Of a stretch of 64,000 nt of DNA, positions 1 to 9,499 are shown piece after piece; the stretch's first letter is position 1, and every line of letters starts with the position of its first letter. The position numbers were made by a program, and so were the translations under genes. Below the pieces are notes generated by a model, which was not told where the DNA came from, ran no database searches, and saw only the letters and a list, made by a program, of their open reading frames with translations. Origin of the DNA: Flavobacterium denitrificans DSM 15936 (GTDB taxonomy: Bacteria > Bacteroidota > Bacteroidia > Flavobacteriales > Flavobacteriaceae); NCBI RefSeq assembly GCF_000425445.1, contig NZ_KE384378.1, forward strand, positions 109,811 through 173,810, in the 5' to 3' direction.

Positions 1-1318
1 GCGAATAATTTCCAAAGGCCCATAATAATTTTGAATCACGAAAAAAGCCGTCATGTTTGCAATAACCGTCTATCATACTACCATTGTTTGTTCCATCATC
101 CAGATAAATTAGACCGTCTTTAAAATCTGCTCTCGTTAATGCGGTCCACCATTGCCATGACGATGCACCGGCCACTGCAACATCATTATGAATAAGACAC
201 GCCACAAAAAGAGCTGTTTTCATTCCAAGATCTCTTTGATGTCCTGAACCTCCCGGAATTTCAGTTTCTCCCGGTTGCTCCAAAATACTGTATTCCGTCT
301 GCCAATAATTTAATCCTGAAATTGGTTTGATACGTAAATTCAATTTCTTGCGATACGCAATCTGATCTTTTACGGGCCAAACCGAAAAATAACTATGCCC
401 TGTAATTACTTTTTTTACATTCGGCAAATTTGAAATATTGGTTGGAGAACTACTACCAAAAAAAGCATTGATCTGGTCATCTCTAGTCTCTTCGTTTACA
501 TTTTCATATAAATAATTTATAATTGCCGCTTCACCTAATACTATTTCCGTTTTCAACCCTTTTGCTTTCAATTTTTCTGATAAAAGCTTTGTAAAATCAA
601 AAATTTCCTCATTTGTGGCAGGCGTTCCCTCCTGACTTGCTTTTCCATTATTTCCTGCCATCCAATCCCATTGAGGCTCATTAATTGGACTTAAATAATC
701 AAAAGTGACACCTTCCTTATTTTGCAAATTTTCAACCGTTTCGACTAGAAAGTTTGCATAATCAGGAAGCATTCCTTTTTTGATATTCATGTTTACTTTT
801 TGTGATGAAAATGCTTTTCCGTTTAAGGTCATCTGCACCGGCGGACTGATAGTAAAAGCCAGAAACTTTTCGACCCCTCGTTTTTTAGCAGCCTGTAAAA
901 ACCAGCGCTGCCCTTCTTGTTTGGTCCAATCATAGGTTCCATCTGGTTTTTGAAAACATTCGCTTCTTCTCCATTCGTCGGTAATACCGCTTTCGGTACC
1001 CTGCTCCGCACTTCCTGCGCCCAAATAGAATCTCCATATCGATAATCCAATTCCTTTTGGATTTCCCTCTTTATCCAATTCTTTGCTGAAAAGCAAATCG
1101 GCAATAGCGTTTCTTTTTTCCATTGGCCAATTCTTGCCCACCATCTGGCATCTCCAAGCATCCGACGCTCCAAAACCTTCCATGGTCTGCAGTTCCTTGT
1201 TCAGATCAATTTTAATAGTTGCTAAAGAAGTTTTTATTTGAGCATTTGAGACAGCGTATAAAAAGAGCGAACAAATGGAAAACAATACTGCTTCCTTGCT
1301 TATTTGAAATATTCTCAT
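1..1318 (-). CDS. Secreted GH30 family glycosidase, partial (C-terminus beyond window)
   Basis: The minus frame is open from an ATG at 1316-1318 to the window edge, about 439 residues. It begins with a signal peptide ending near VSNAQ (residue 27). The substrate-loop motif MEGFGASDAW lies near residue 45. The acid/base is E214 in SPINEPQWDW and the nucleophile is E342 in YWQTEYSI, both characteristic of GH30. The visible end, LLWAFGNYS, matches the closing part of the GH30 barrel. GH30 enzymes cleave beta-1,6-galactan, beta-xylan or beta-glucan; the subfamily cannot be settled here, and beta-1,6-galactanase would suit pectin or arabinogalactan side chains. The gene follows a GH2 gene by 120 bp on the same strand, so co-transcription is likely. 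Only the far C-terminus is missing. Confidence 0.85.
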   Translation of the reverse strand, partial: MRIFQISKEAVLFSICSLFLYAVSNAQIKTSLATIKIDLNKELQTMEGFGASDAWRCQMVGKNWPMEKRNAIADLLFSKELDKEGNPKGIGLSIWRFYLGAGSAEQGTESGITDEWRRSECFQKPDGTYDWTKQEGQRWFLQAAKKRGVEKFLAFTISPPVQMTLNGKAFSSQKVNMNIKKGMLPDYANFLVETVENLQNKEGVTFDYLSPINEPQWDWMAGNNGKASQEGTPATNEEIFDFTKLLSEKLKAKGLKTEIVLGEAAIINYLYENVNEETRDDQINAFFGSSSPTNISNLPNVKKVITGHSYFSVWPVKDQIAYRKKLNLRIKPISGLNYWQTEYSILEQPGETEIPGGSGHQRDLGMKTALFVACLIHNDVAVAGASSWQWWTALTRADFKDGLIYLDDGTNNGSMIDGYCKHDGFFRDSKLLWAFGNYS

Positions 1319-1438
1319 ACTTTATAATAATTTGATGGTTGTATCACGAAGAAAATTGATACTTTAGAAACCAAAAACAAATCTGATTACAAAAATTCAA
1401 TTCATGCATTCAGATTTGTTTAATGGTTTTAGATTCTT

Positions 1439-4234
1439 CTAATATATACTTGTGGCACCCTCCTTGCCTTTTTCTTGCTGAACAGCCAAAACTGATTTCA
1501 AAAACTCTGGGTTCTTTATCGGCTCAGGATTGAATTCTGCGCTGTTCATATATTTCAAAATAGAAAGCAACATTTGTTTTGCTACTGGGCGTTTCTCTAA
1601 ATCGGTTGTTAAATCGAAAGCAGCGATTACAAGCTTTCCTGATTTTACACTTCCTTCAAAAAGAGCAGCCAATTTTCGGTTGTTTGCAAAATTGTCCACC
1701 ATTTCAACGATAGGATTTCCTCCTTCAACTCCATCCATAATCAACGTTGTGGAATTTACATTCAAATCCCACCATTGCCAATCGGTATTCATATCTGTTG
1801 GAAAATCTTTAAGGGCTTGATGCGATGGATTGCACAGCACTCCCATTGTACCGGCTTGTTTCGGAAAATGAATTGGGCTCCAAAACACGGGAACAAATTT
1901 CCCTTCGATTCCTTTAATTTTCTTCCAATCTGGATTTAATAATACTTTTTTGCCGGCGTTTAGCAATTTATAAGCTTCATCCAAACTTCTTGTATAAACT
2001 ACTTGACCATAATCAACAGTTTGTTTTTGCGGATATACCCAAATATTCCATTGGTTTTTATAATTTGTTCCTTTCAGATTTACTTTAACTGTCAATTTCG
2101 AAGCTTTGTTGATTTTCTGAAGGCTAGTATTTATATCCAAAACGTTATGATTGTATCCAATAGCAACAGCTACTTTAGTACTTCCCGAAGCCACTACAGT
2201 AGTTCCTTCGTTGATGGCCCATTCGATTTCCTGATTGTTTAAAAGTGAATCTGAATAATTGCTTACATCCAAAGAAGCAGTGAAATACTCGTTATTCGTA
2301 TAGGTTGCTTTTGGAAAACGAAGCAATGGAACAACCGGTGCTGAAAATTGTCTGAAATCAGATGCCGAAATCAAACCTTTGCTGTCCCAAAAAGCATCCA
2401 GCAAACCAACTAATGCCGTTCCTTGTCCTGGAAAATCATGCAAATCCAACAATTGAAAACCGCTGATTCCTGCTGTTTTCAAAGCTCTTTCAATTTCCTC
2501 TTTATACAGAATTACAGCCAATTTACCTGAAGCTTCCGTATATTGAGACGCTTTTGAAATTAACCCTTTTCGTTCTAAATCCTCTTTAACCGACTTAAAG
2601 TTGATTGGTTCTAAAACGCCGGTATATTTTGCAATTTCATCTATTTTAGGATAAACCGCATATTGTCCTATTTCATGTGTAACCAAAGGCACTGTCATGC
2701 CTTCAACTGAAGCTACATAATCTTTATTGAATGTTGGCGATTCGCTGTTGAAAACACCTTGACCACGTACCCATCCTTTTTTAGTCCATTGCGTAATAAA
2801 AAAGTCATCTTCAGGTTCTGGCCAGTCGCCGTGTCCTTTTTCGAAAGTAAATGATGTTGTGGTATAAAGATGTCTATTATCCTGAGCTCTTAAGCTGTTC
2901 ATTAATTTGGTCAAAACAGTCATATCGCCTTGCAATTCATTCCCCATCGACCACATACAGAAAGAAGGATGATTTCCATATTCGTTAATCATGCGTTGTG
3001 CTTCGGCATACAGAAAATCAGTTGTTTTTTGATCTTGCCCAATTTTAAGCACCCAAACTGGCAATTCAACTTGCAAATAAAACCCCATTTCATCAGCCAC
3101 TTCAAACGCAGCTTCTGGCGGGCACCACGAATGAAAACGCAAATGATTCAGTCCCCAGTCTTTTGCTGTTCCAAAAACTTTTCTCCAGCCATCTTTGTCC
3201 ATCGGTGCATGTCCTGTAAGCGGGAAAATATCGCATTCTAATGTTCCTCTTAAAAATACAGGTTGATTGTTGATTGTCAACACCGCTCCTTTTCTAGAAA
3301 AACTGCGCATTCCGAAATCTTCTGAAGCATTCGAAGTGTTTTTTCCAGCTTTTAATTCGGCTTTCAATTCATACACCTCTGGTGAAAACTCACTCCAAAG
3401 TTTTACGTTTTTGCCCATATCATAATCCACTTCAACAGCAGATTCACCCGTTTTGATCTGGATTTCTTTTTCAATCGTTCCAACAGCAACATTGCTTTTT
3501 TTATTTACAGCTGTGATGCTTAAAACTCCTTTTGTTGTTTTCTTAGTATTGTTGGCAAGCACTACTTTTACTTTTGCTTTTCCGGTACTGATTTCTGGTT
3601 TTACTTGAAGATTGGCAATTTTAATGGCATCAAAAGCTTCAATTTCCATTTTTCCAATGATACCATTCCAAATAATCTGCGTTTCATTGGTATATGCATG
3701 TGCCATATTATCAACACTGATATCAAAAAGTTTTCGGTTGTCAATACGAATGGTCAAACGATGTGTTTTTCCAGCCGTAAGAAACTTGGACAAATCAAAA
3801 TAATGTGGTGCGATCAAACTGTTTTGTTCAGCCTGAAGTTCTTTTCCATCAATCCAAACATTGGTTTTCCAGATGACACGTTCTAGTTTTAGAATCAGTT
3901 CTTTTCCTTTCCAATCTTTAGGTATAGTAATTTCACGCGTATACCAAGCAGCGCCTAAATAACTGTTTTTACGCGTCAAATGACTCATTTGCAGTTTTTC
4001 TAAGCTTGGCTTCAATTTATTAGGAACGCCAATACCTGCATCATCTGTAGTTCCAGGCAATTTCATCAATTGCTTAAAATTCATATTCTGCCAGCCATTT
4101 TTCAGTCCGCTATCGGTGCTATCCAGCTGTACGGTCCATTCTCCGGCAATGTTCATCACCCATTTATCTCTTGAATCCCAAGAAGAGAGAAAAAACAAGC
4201 AGCAAAAAGCCGTTATGATATATTTGATTTGCAT
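1439..4234 (-). CDS. Secreted GH2 family glycoside hydrolase
   Basis: This 931-aa protein has an N-terminal hydrophobic export segment. A jelly-roll sugar-binding domain (about 30-200) and an immunoglobulin-like domain (about 205-315) follow, then a TIM barrel (about 315-620) and beta-rich C-terminal domains. The acid/base is E433 in WSMGNELQGD and the probable nucleophile is E521 in VTHEIGQY. GH2 members are exo-acting beta-galactosidases, beta-glucuronidases, beta-mannosidases and relatives; the substrate is not evident. It lies between the DUF5107 gene (114 bp upstream) and GH30 (120 bp downstream), and probably works with GH30 on side chains. The track from residue 2 onward has no lipobox Cys, so a periplasmic or secreted location is more likely than a lipoprotein. 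Confidence 0.85.
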   Translation of the reverse strand: MQIKYIITAFCCLFFLSSWDSRDKWVMNIAGEWTVQLDSTDSGLKNGWQNMNFKQLMKLPGTTDDAGIGVPNKLKPSLEKLQMSHLTRKNSYLGAAWYTREITIPKDWKGKELILKLERVIWKTNVWIDGKELQAEQNSLIAPHYFDLSKFLTAGKTHRLTIRIDNRKLFDISVDNMAHAYTNETQIIWNGIIGKMEIEAFDAIKIANLQVKPEISTGKAKVKVVLANNTKKTTKGVLSITAVNKKSNVAVGTIEKEIQIKTGESAVEVDYDMGKNVKLWSEFSPEVYELKAELKAGKNTSNASEDFGMRSFSRKGAVLTINNQPVFLRGTLECDIFPLTGHAPMDKDGWRKVFGTAKDWGLNHLRFHSWCPPEAAFEVADEMGFYLQVELPVWVLKIGQDQKTTDFLYAEAQRMINEYGNHPSFCMWSMGNELQGDMTVLTKLMNSLRAQDNRHLYTTTSFTFEKGHGDWPEPEDDFFITQWTKKGWVRGQGVFNSESPTFNKDYVASVEGMTVPLVTHEIGQYAVYPKIDEIAKYTGVLEPINFKSVKEDLERKGLISKASQYTEASGKLAVILYKEEIERALKTAGISGFQLLDLHDFPGQGTALVGLLDAFWDSKGLISASDFRQFSAPVVPLLRFPKATYTNNEYFTASLDVSNYSDSLLNNQEIEWAINEGTTVVASGSTKVAVAIGYNHNVLDINTSLQKINKASKLTVKVNLKGTNYKNQWNIWVYPQKQTVDYGQVVYTRSLDEAYKLLNAGKKVLLNPDWKKIKGIEGKFVPVFWSPIHFPKQAGTMGVLCNPSHQALKDFPTDMNTDWQWWDLNVNSTTLIMDGVEGGNPIVEMVDNFANNRKLAALFEGSVKSGKLVIAAFDLTTDLEKRPVAKQMLLSILKYMNSAEFNPEPIKNPEFLKSVLAVQQEKGKEGATSIY

Positions 4235-4348
4235 TTTTTTATTTTTTTATTCAATATTCCTCAATATGATAAAGATGTAACCCGCTGGCCGTAATGTCCA
4301 ATCAATCCTATACTAATGAAAAACACCACTACCAACGAGTTATAATCT

Positions 4349-7300
4349 CTATTTACGGAAGGTTTGTTTATTGATATCCAATTGTTTCACCTTTTGATAA
4401 TACTTTTCAGCATCCATTTCATTTCCTAATCCGCTGTGCCCTAAAGCCATTACATAATAGCAGTGCACCTGATTCCTCACATTCAAATCGTCATCCCAAA
4501 TCGCAAGATCTGGCAATGAAACCGCAAAATAATCTATTCTTGATTTTTCAAACAAGTATTTCTCGCCGTGCGCTATTAATTTGTTGAAACGGCTGCGGGC
4601 TTTATCTTCATCACCTAATTCACGCCATGCCAATCCTTGATAAAAAATCTTATCTGGTTGTTGATCATTATAAAAAAAGGCCTGAACAGGTTCTGAAGAT
4701 CCTAGCGTTGCTTCGACAAAATTAGCTGTAGCATTTTCTGCATCTCCAAGTCCTTTGCAAGCCAACCCTTTATAATAAAAGACTTCATTTTCCTCAGCAT
4801 TTTTCAATTTCCCCTCTCCTAAATCATGCGGGTAAACCTCTGTTTCTTTCAATAATTGCAATGCTTCTTCAAATCTGTTTTCAGCAATTGCAATTTTGGC
4901 TAATTCTACTCTGCACAATGTATATTGTCCTGTTACTTTTCCTTCTCCGCCTTCCCAAGGATGGAATTTGCGTTTAGAAATCAGTTCTTTGGCAACATCA
5001 TATTTTCCAATTTGATTGTAAAGTGTAATACGTTCAATACACAAATCATCACGTTCTTCGACCAAATTTGGATACTGATTTAAAACCTCTAAACGGAATT
5101 CAGGCGTTTTTCCGATTTTCTTATAAAGCTGATCCAGCTCCATGAAAATTCTTGAATCAGTAGAGTCTAAAGCAAATGCTTTTTCTAACATTTCCTGCGC
5201 AGCCACTTTATTATCTGTCTTATTGTAATACGCCAAAGCAAGATTTCTCAATAAAGTTGGAAATTTGTCATCAATGCTGTACGACAGTTCCCAGCTTTTA
5301 ACCGCTTCATCATACTGACGGAAAGCGTACCAGAAATTCCCTAAGTAATAAGGCGCTTTAGCATCAGACGGGTTTAAAAGAATCGCATCTTGCAAAATAG
5401 TTACTTCCTCAATACGGTTCGGGAAACACTTTTCTCCCGACTGTGAAGACGCTTTCTGGTACCATTCAATTGCTTTTTCTTTATTTCCATCCATTGAAGC
5501 GAAATAACCTAAAGCATAATATACCATTGGATATACATTTTCGGCATCACTGATTGATTCCTGCAACAATCGAGAAGCTTCTTCATATAATCCCGCTCCA
5601 GCAAAATCCAACGCATATTCAATGTAGCCATGTGCCCATTGACGCATAATGGTATTCATTTCGTCTAATGTCGTTTTGTCTTTTGTAAGCAGGTATTTTT
5701 CAAAACGGCATCCCATATTGAAACGGTCGATTTTGATAGATTCTTCAATCCAAGACAAAGCTTCTTGATTTCTATTTAATTTTCTTAAAATAGACGCTTT
5801 CAACTGACGTGCTTTGTGATTGTGCCAATTGCGTATCAATGACGATTCAACTCTTTCCAAAGCTTCTTGCCATTCTCCTCTGCTACTGTCAATTTGTGCC
5901 AATGCATAAAAACCGGCATCCTGCCATGCTGCATTCCAAGTTGATTTGAAAAGCGAATTGTAAGCTTCGTCTAATTTTCCTTGCAATTTTAAACAATAAC
6001 CCAAATTGTATAAAGGCTCTCCATCAATTGGATTTGGGTTTCTTTCTGTTAAAACCTCGACAGCAGTTCTGAAATACTTTTCTGCTTTTTCAAACTGCCC
6101 TCTGCGCAACATCAAAAGACCAACAGCATTATTGCATCGAACGTCCTTTTCGTCTCGGCTTAATGCTTCAAAATAATAGTCCAGCGGATTGTAGGTGGCA
6201 TGTCTATATTGTTCCAAATGCAATCCTGTCAAATACAACTGTTCCATTGAAGCAATATCTTTTGGATCCAAAGCGGCTTTTGCAGGATCAGGAACAGGCT
6301 TTATTTCTGCTTTTTCTTCTTGATATTGCACCAGAATTTTTCCTTCAGCAGTATATACTGTAAAAATCAAATCTTGTGAAGCTGTCTCTCCAATAGCAAC
6401 TCTTTTTTTATACGGATTTACAGGCGAAATCGTAATTTCTTCTTGAAATAATACGATATTGTGCTTGTCCTTTAATTCAATTTTCAAATTTTTATACAAA
6501 CCAGTCGTATATAAAATCAAATCTGCTTCTTGACCCTCAACTTCAATATTAATGATTGCTTCTTTTGTTGCGTTTTTAACGTAGCCAACTTCAGCATATG
6601 GCATGAAATATTGTACCCAAGATTTTTCTTCGTAGGCTTGCAACCAAGAAAAATCAGGCTGATTGTCTGTAAAAACGCCCGTCATTAATTCGATATACGG
6701 GCCATCTTTGTCTGTTAGATTTCTATCCCAAGCAAGACCGAAATCGCCATTCCCCCAAGTCCATTGTTTTTTTCCTGGAGATACGTGGTGATTCGCCACA
6801 TGCAATAATCCTGCCTGTACGTGATCTTCATATCCACCAACAAAATTATACTTGGACTGAACCGCCATATAAGACGTTGGAACTGGAATGTTTTTATATT
6901 TTGAAATGTCTACTCCCGCAGAATAATCTTGCTTGTAATATTCGCCAGTAGCAATTGGAAATTTAGAAACGTCTCTTTTTCCGTGGTCAAAAACAGCATT
7001 CACATCTGGTGGAAAAACCGATTTATAGCCATCATTTACTACAACCGCAGGATTTGCCCACCAAAGGAATGTTTGAGGAAATGCTGTACGGTTGTAAATT
7101 TTTACTTTAATTTCGATATAAGCTTTGTCAGGATGCAACGTAAAACCCTGCATTCCTTTTGTTCTAAACATTCTTTCTACTTCATTACACCAAATCGTTT
7201 TGCTTCCATCTTCATTTTCTTCAATATTGTAATCTGTTGGCAAAAAAGTACTCGGACGGTGGTGCTGTGGCCAATTGAATTCAATTCCGCCAGAAATCCA

Positions 7301-7729
7301 AGGTCCTGTAAGTCCCACAAGAGCAGGTTTGATTACCTGATTGTAATAAACAAAATGACGCTGTTTTACTTTGTCATACGCCATATGAACACGTCCTCCC
7401 AGCTCAGGAAGAATCATTATTTTGATGTATTTATTTTCTAAAAACACCGCATTGTAGGACTTATCAAATTTTTCATCCGATAGTTTTTCAACAACCGGAT
7501 AAGGATAAACCGACCCCGAACTTCCTTGATACACACGTTTTTCAAGAAAAATTGGATTCTTTTCTTCTTCTCCAATTTGATATGTAGGAAGCAAAATATC
7601 TTCTTCCCAAACACGTACAACACCGTCTTCGTCAACTGTTGATTGAATTAAGTAAGCCGTGATTTTTTCATCTTGACCAGTTTCATTTATTGTTTGGTTT
7701 GCTTGTAAATCTGCAATTGTATTTTTCAT
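4349..7729 (-). CDS. DUF5107 domain protein with tetratricopeptide repeats
   Basis: This 1126-aa protein has no clear signal peptide, so it is probably cytoplasmic. Residues about 40-450 form a beta-rich DUF5107-type region resembling aldose-epimerase-like folds, with motifs such as MILPELGGRVHMAYD and GGIEFNWPQHHRPS. Residues about 490-1110 are a long series of TPR helices with typical A..LG/Y and A...A patterns. Proteins of this architecture are common beside sugar transporters in Bacteroidota, but the biochemical role is not established. A carbohydrate-binding or epimerase-like role is an inference from the N-terminal half. The gene starts 14 bp after the MFS porter gene ends, so the two are almost certainly co-transcribed. 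Confidence 0.8.
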   Translation of the reverse strand: MKNTIADLQANQTINETGQDEKITAYLIQSTVDEDGVVRVWEEDILLPTYQIGEEEKNPIFLEKRVYQGSSGSVYPYPVVEKLSDEKFDKSYNAVFLENKYIKIMILPELGGRVHMAYDKVKQRHFVYYNQVIKPALVGLTGPWISGGIEFNWPQHHRPSTFLPTDYNIEENEDGSKTIWCNEVERMFRTKGMQGFTLHPDKAYIEIKVKIYNRTAFPQTFLWWANPAVVVNDGYKSVFPPDVNAVFDHGKRDVSKFPIATGEYYKQDYSAGVDISKYKNIPVPTSYMAVQSKYNFVGGYEDHVQAGLLHVANHHVSPGKKQWTWGNGDFGLAWDRNLTDKDGPYIELMTGVFTDNQPDFSWLQAYEEKSWVQYFMPYAEVGYVKNATKEAIINIEVEGQEADLILYTTGLYKNLKIELKDKHNIVLFQEEITISPVNPYKKRVAIGETASQDLIFTVYTAEGKILVQYQEEKAEIKPVPDPAKAALDPKDIASMEQLYLTGLHLEQYRHATYNPLDYYFEALSRDEKDVRCNNAVGLLMLRRGQFEKAEKYFRTAVEVLTERNPNPIDGEPLYNLGYCLKLQGKLDEAYNSLFKSTWNAAWQDAGFYALAQIDSSRGEWQEALERVESSLIRNWHNHKARQLKASILRKLNRNQEALSWIEESIKIDRFNMGCRFEKYLLTKDKTTLDEMNTIMRQWAHGYIEYALDFAGAGLYEEASRLLQESISDAENVYPMVYYALGYFASMDGNKEKAIEWYQKASSQSGEKCFPNRIEEVTILQDAILLNPSDAKAPYYLGNFWYAFRQYDEAVKSWELSYSIDDKFPTLLRNLALAYYNKTDNKVAAQEMLEKAFALDSTDSRIFMELDQLYKKIGKTPEFRLEVLNQYPNLVEERDDLCIERITLYNQIGKYDVAKELISKRKFHPWEGGEGKVTGQYTLCRVELAKIAIAENRFEEALQLLKETEVYPHDLGEGKLKNAEENEVFYYKGLACKGLGDAENATANFVEATLGSSEPVQAFFYNDQQPDKIFYQGLAWRELGDEDKARSRFNKLIAHGEKYLFEKSRIDYFAVSLPDLAIWDDDLNVRNQVHCYYVMALGHSGLGNEMDAEKYYQKVKQLDINKQTFRK

Positions 7730-7743
7730 TTTATATACTGCTA

Positions 7744-9120
7744 TTATTTCGTCAATTCTTTTTCTATTTCCTCTAAAGATTTTCCTTTGGTTTCAGGCAG
7801 ATTAACGCGAAGGAAAAAGTATCCTGCCAAGCAAATCGCACCGTAAAGCCAGAAGGTTCCATAAGACCCAAGACTGCTATTCAAAATTGGGAAAGTGTAT
7901 GTCAAGACAAAACAGGCTGTCCATAATGAAAATGTAGCCACCGCCATTGCCATTGCTCGTATTTTAGTAGGGAATATTTCAGATAAAACCACCCAAGTAA
8001 TTGGTGCCAAAGTCATTGCATAACAAGAGATTGATGCAATAACAAGCGCCAAAACTGCAATTCCTGTTATTTCAAAATAATAGCAAGCGCCTAAAAGGGC
8101 ATAAATTAGAAACAGTCCAATAGAACCAATAAGCATCAAAGTTCTTCTTCCCCAACGATCTACAAAATACATTCCTGCGAAAGTGAATATTACATTAACC
8201 AAACCTGTAATTACGATATTGAACAAGATATCTGAAACGCCATAACCTGCAGCTGAAAAGATTTCCTGAGCATAATTAAAAATTACATTGATGCCGCACC
8301 ATTGCTGAAAAGCTGCAATTACAATCCCTAAAATCAAAATTTTAGGCATTTTGCCTTCAAAAAGTGTTTTGAAATTGGCTTTTTCCTCAACATCTCCAGC
8401 ACTTGATTTCAATTGCTCAATTTGTTCTGCGGCAAAAGAGCCACCACCGATTTTAGAAAAAATAGCTTCTGCTTTTAAGTAATTATATTTACTGGCAAGC
8501 CATCTTGGACTTTCCGGAATGATTAAAATCAAAACAAAAAACAATACTGACGGGATGGCTCCTGCCCAAAACATATATCTCCAACCCCATTGTCCGTTCC
8601 ATGAGTTTAAAATATCCTCTCCTTCAATAATAGGTTCTGCAATTAGCCAGTTAACAATTTGCGCCGCCAATATTCCAATAACGACTGTTAATTGGTTGAT
8701 CGAAACAAATTTACCTCTGGATTCACTTGGTGCAATTTCGGCAATATACATGGGAGAAAGATTAGACGCAATTCCGATTCCGATACCGCCAACTACTCTC
8801 CAAATGATAAACCATTCTATTGTATCGACCATTCCGGTACCGACTGCAGCCAACGTAAAAAAGATAGAAGCCACGATCATTAATGGTTTTCTTCCGTATT
8901 TATCAGATAAACCTCCCGAAATCATTACTCCCAACAAACACCCCAAAATAGCGCTTCCCATCACCCAGCCTTGCATAGAAGGCGAATTGGTAATATTAAA
9001 AAACACTTCATAAAAAGGTTTTGCCCCGCCAATGACAACCCAATCGTACCCAAAAAGCAAACCGCCCATGGCTGAAACTAATGCTATAAAAAGCAGATAC
9101 GAAGAATTAAACTTACTCAT
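7744..9120 (-). CDS. MFS sugar porter (SP family, XylE-like)
   Basis: This 458-aa inner-membrane protein has twelve predicted hydrophobic segments and the hallmark motifs of the sugar porter family. These are GGLSDKYGRKP after TM2, PESPRWL after TM6, DRWGRR in the second half and PETKGKSLEEIE at the C-terminus. The family moves monosaccharides by proton symport or facilitated diffusion. The substrate cannot be read from sequence; an arabinose-, xylose- or galactose-like sugar from the neighbouring GH2 and GH30 enzymes is plausible. It is the first gene of a leftward unit (porter, DUF5107, GH2, GH30). It is divergent from the AraC regulator at 9500 across a 379-bp regulatory gap. Confidence 0.9.
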   Translation of the reverse strand: MSKFNSSYLLFIALVSAMGGLLFGYDWVVIGGAKPFYEVFFNITNSPSMQGWVMGSAILGCLLGVMISGGLSDKYGRKPLMIVASIFFTLAAVGTGMVDTIEWFIIWRVVGGIGIGIASNLSPMYIAEIAPSESRGKFVSINQLTVVIGILAAQIVNWLIAEPIIEGEDILNSWNGQWGWRYMFWAGAIPSVLFFVLILIIPESPRWLASKYNYLKAEAIFSKIGGGSFAAEQIEQLKSSAGDVEEKANFKTLFEGKMPKILILGIVIAAFQQWCGINVIFNYAQEIFSAAGYGVSDILFNIVITGLVNVIFTFAGMYFVDRWGRRTLMLIGSIGLFLIYALLGACYYFEITGIAVLALVIASISCYAMTLAPITWVVLSEIFPTKIRAMAMAVATFSLWTACFVLTYTFPILNSSLGSYGTFWLYGAICLAGYFFLRVNLPETKGKSLEEIEKELTK

Positions 9121-9499
9121 ATATGTTATTTTTAAATTAATTTATTCTTTACAAATGTCGCGGCTTACAACGGGTTCAAAAATGTAATATTTATATAAAA
9201 CATGTATAAAACATCGATTACTTATTTGAACTTGTCATTCTGGGAATAAAAAACGCTTTTTTTTATAGCAACACTTTTTTTTCTGTTAAAAACCAAGAAT
9301 AAAACATTTACTGAATATAAAAAACATCTTACCAAAAACCTTTGCTGCCACTTTACGACCTGGTTTTTATTAGCTTTATTTCATAATATGTAAATTTTAA
9401 CGGTTTTTATCCAATTACGATTTAATCATATAATTTCTTAGATTTGGCTTTTATAACATTTAAAACAGGTTTTTGTTTTAAAAACTAGCACCTCATTTT
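9121..9499. promoter_or_regulatory. Divergent control region between MFS porter and AraC regulator
   Basis: This 379-bp AT-rich gap contains no gene. TATAAAACAT occurs twice 11 bp apart (9194-9203 and 9205-9214). Related copies lie at 9298-9307 and about 9316-9327. Direct repeats at helical spacing suit an AraC-type activator. A TAGATTTG at 9439-9446 fits the Bacteroidota -7 element for the rightward AraC gene. Assignment to the adjacent AraC protein is an inference. Confidence 0.4.

Noticed and set aside
829..1173. 114-codon open frame on the minus strand (MERRMLGDARWW)
   Set aside because: It lies in another frame of the GH30 gene at 1-1318, whose frame has signal peptide and both catalytic motifs.
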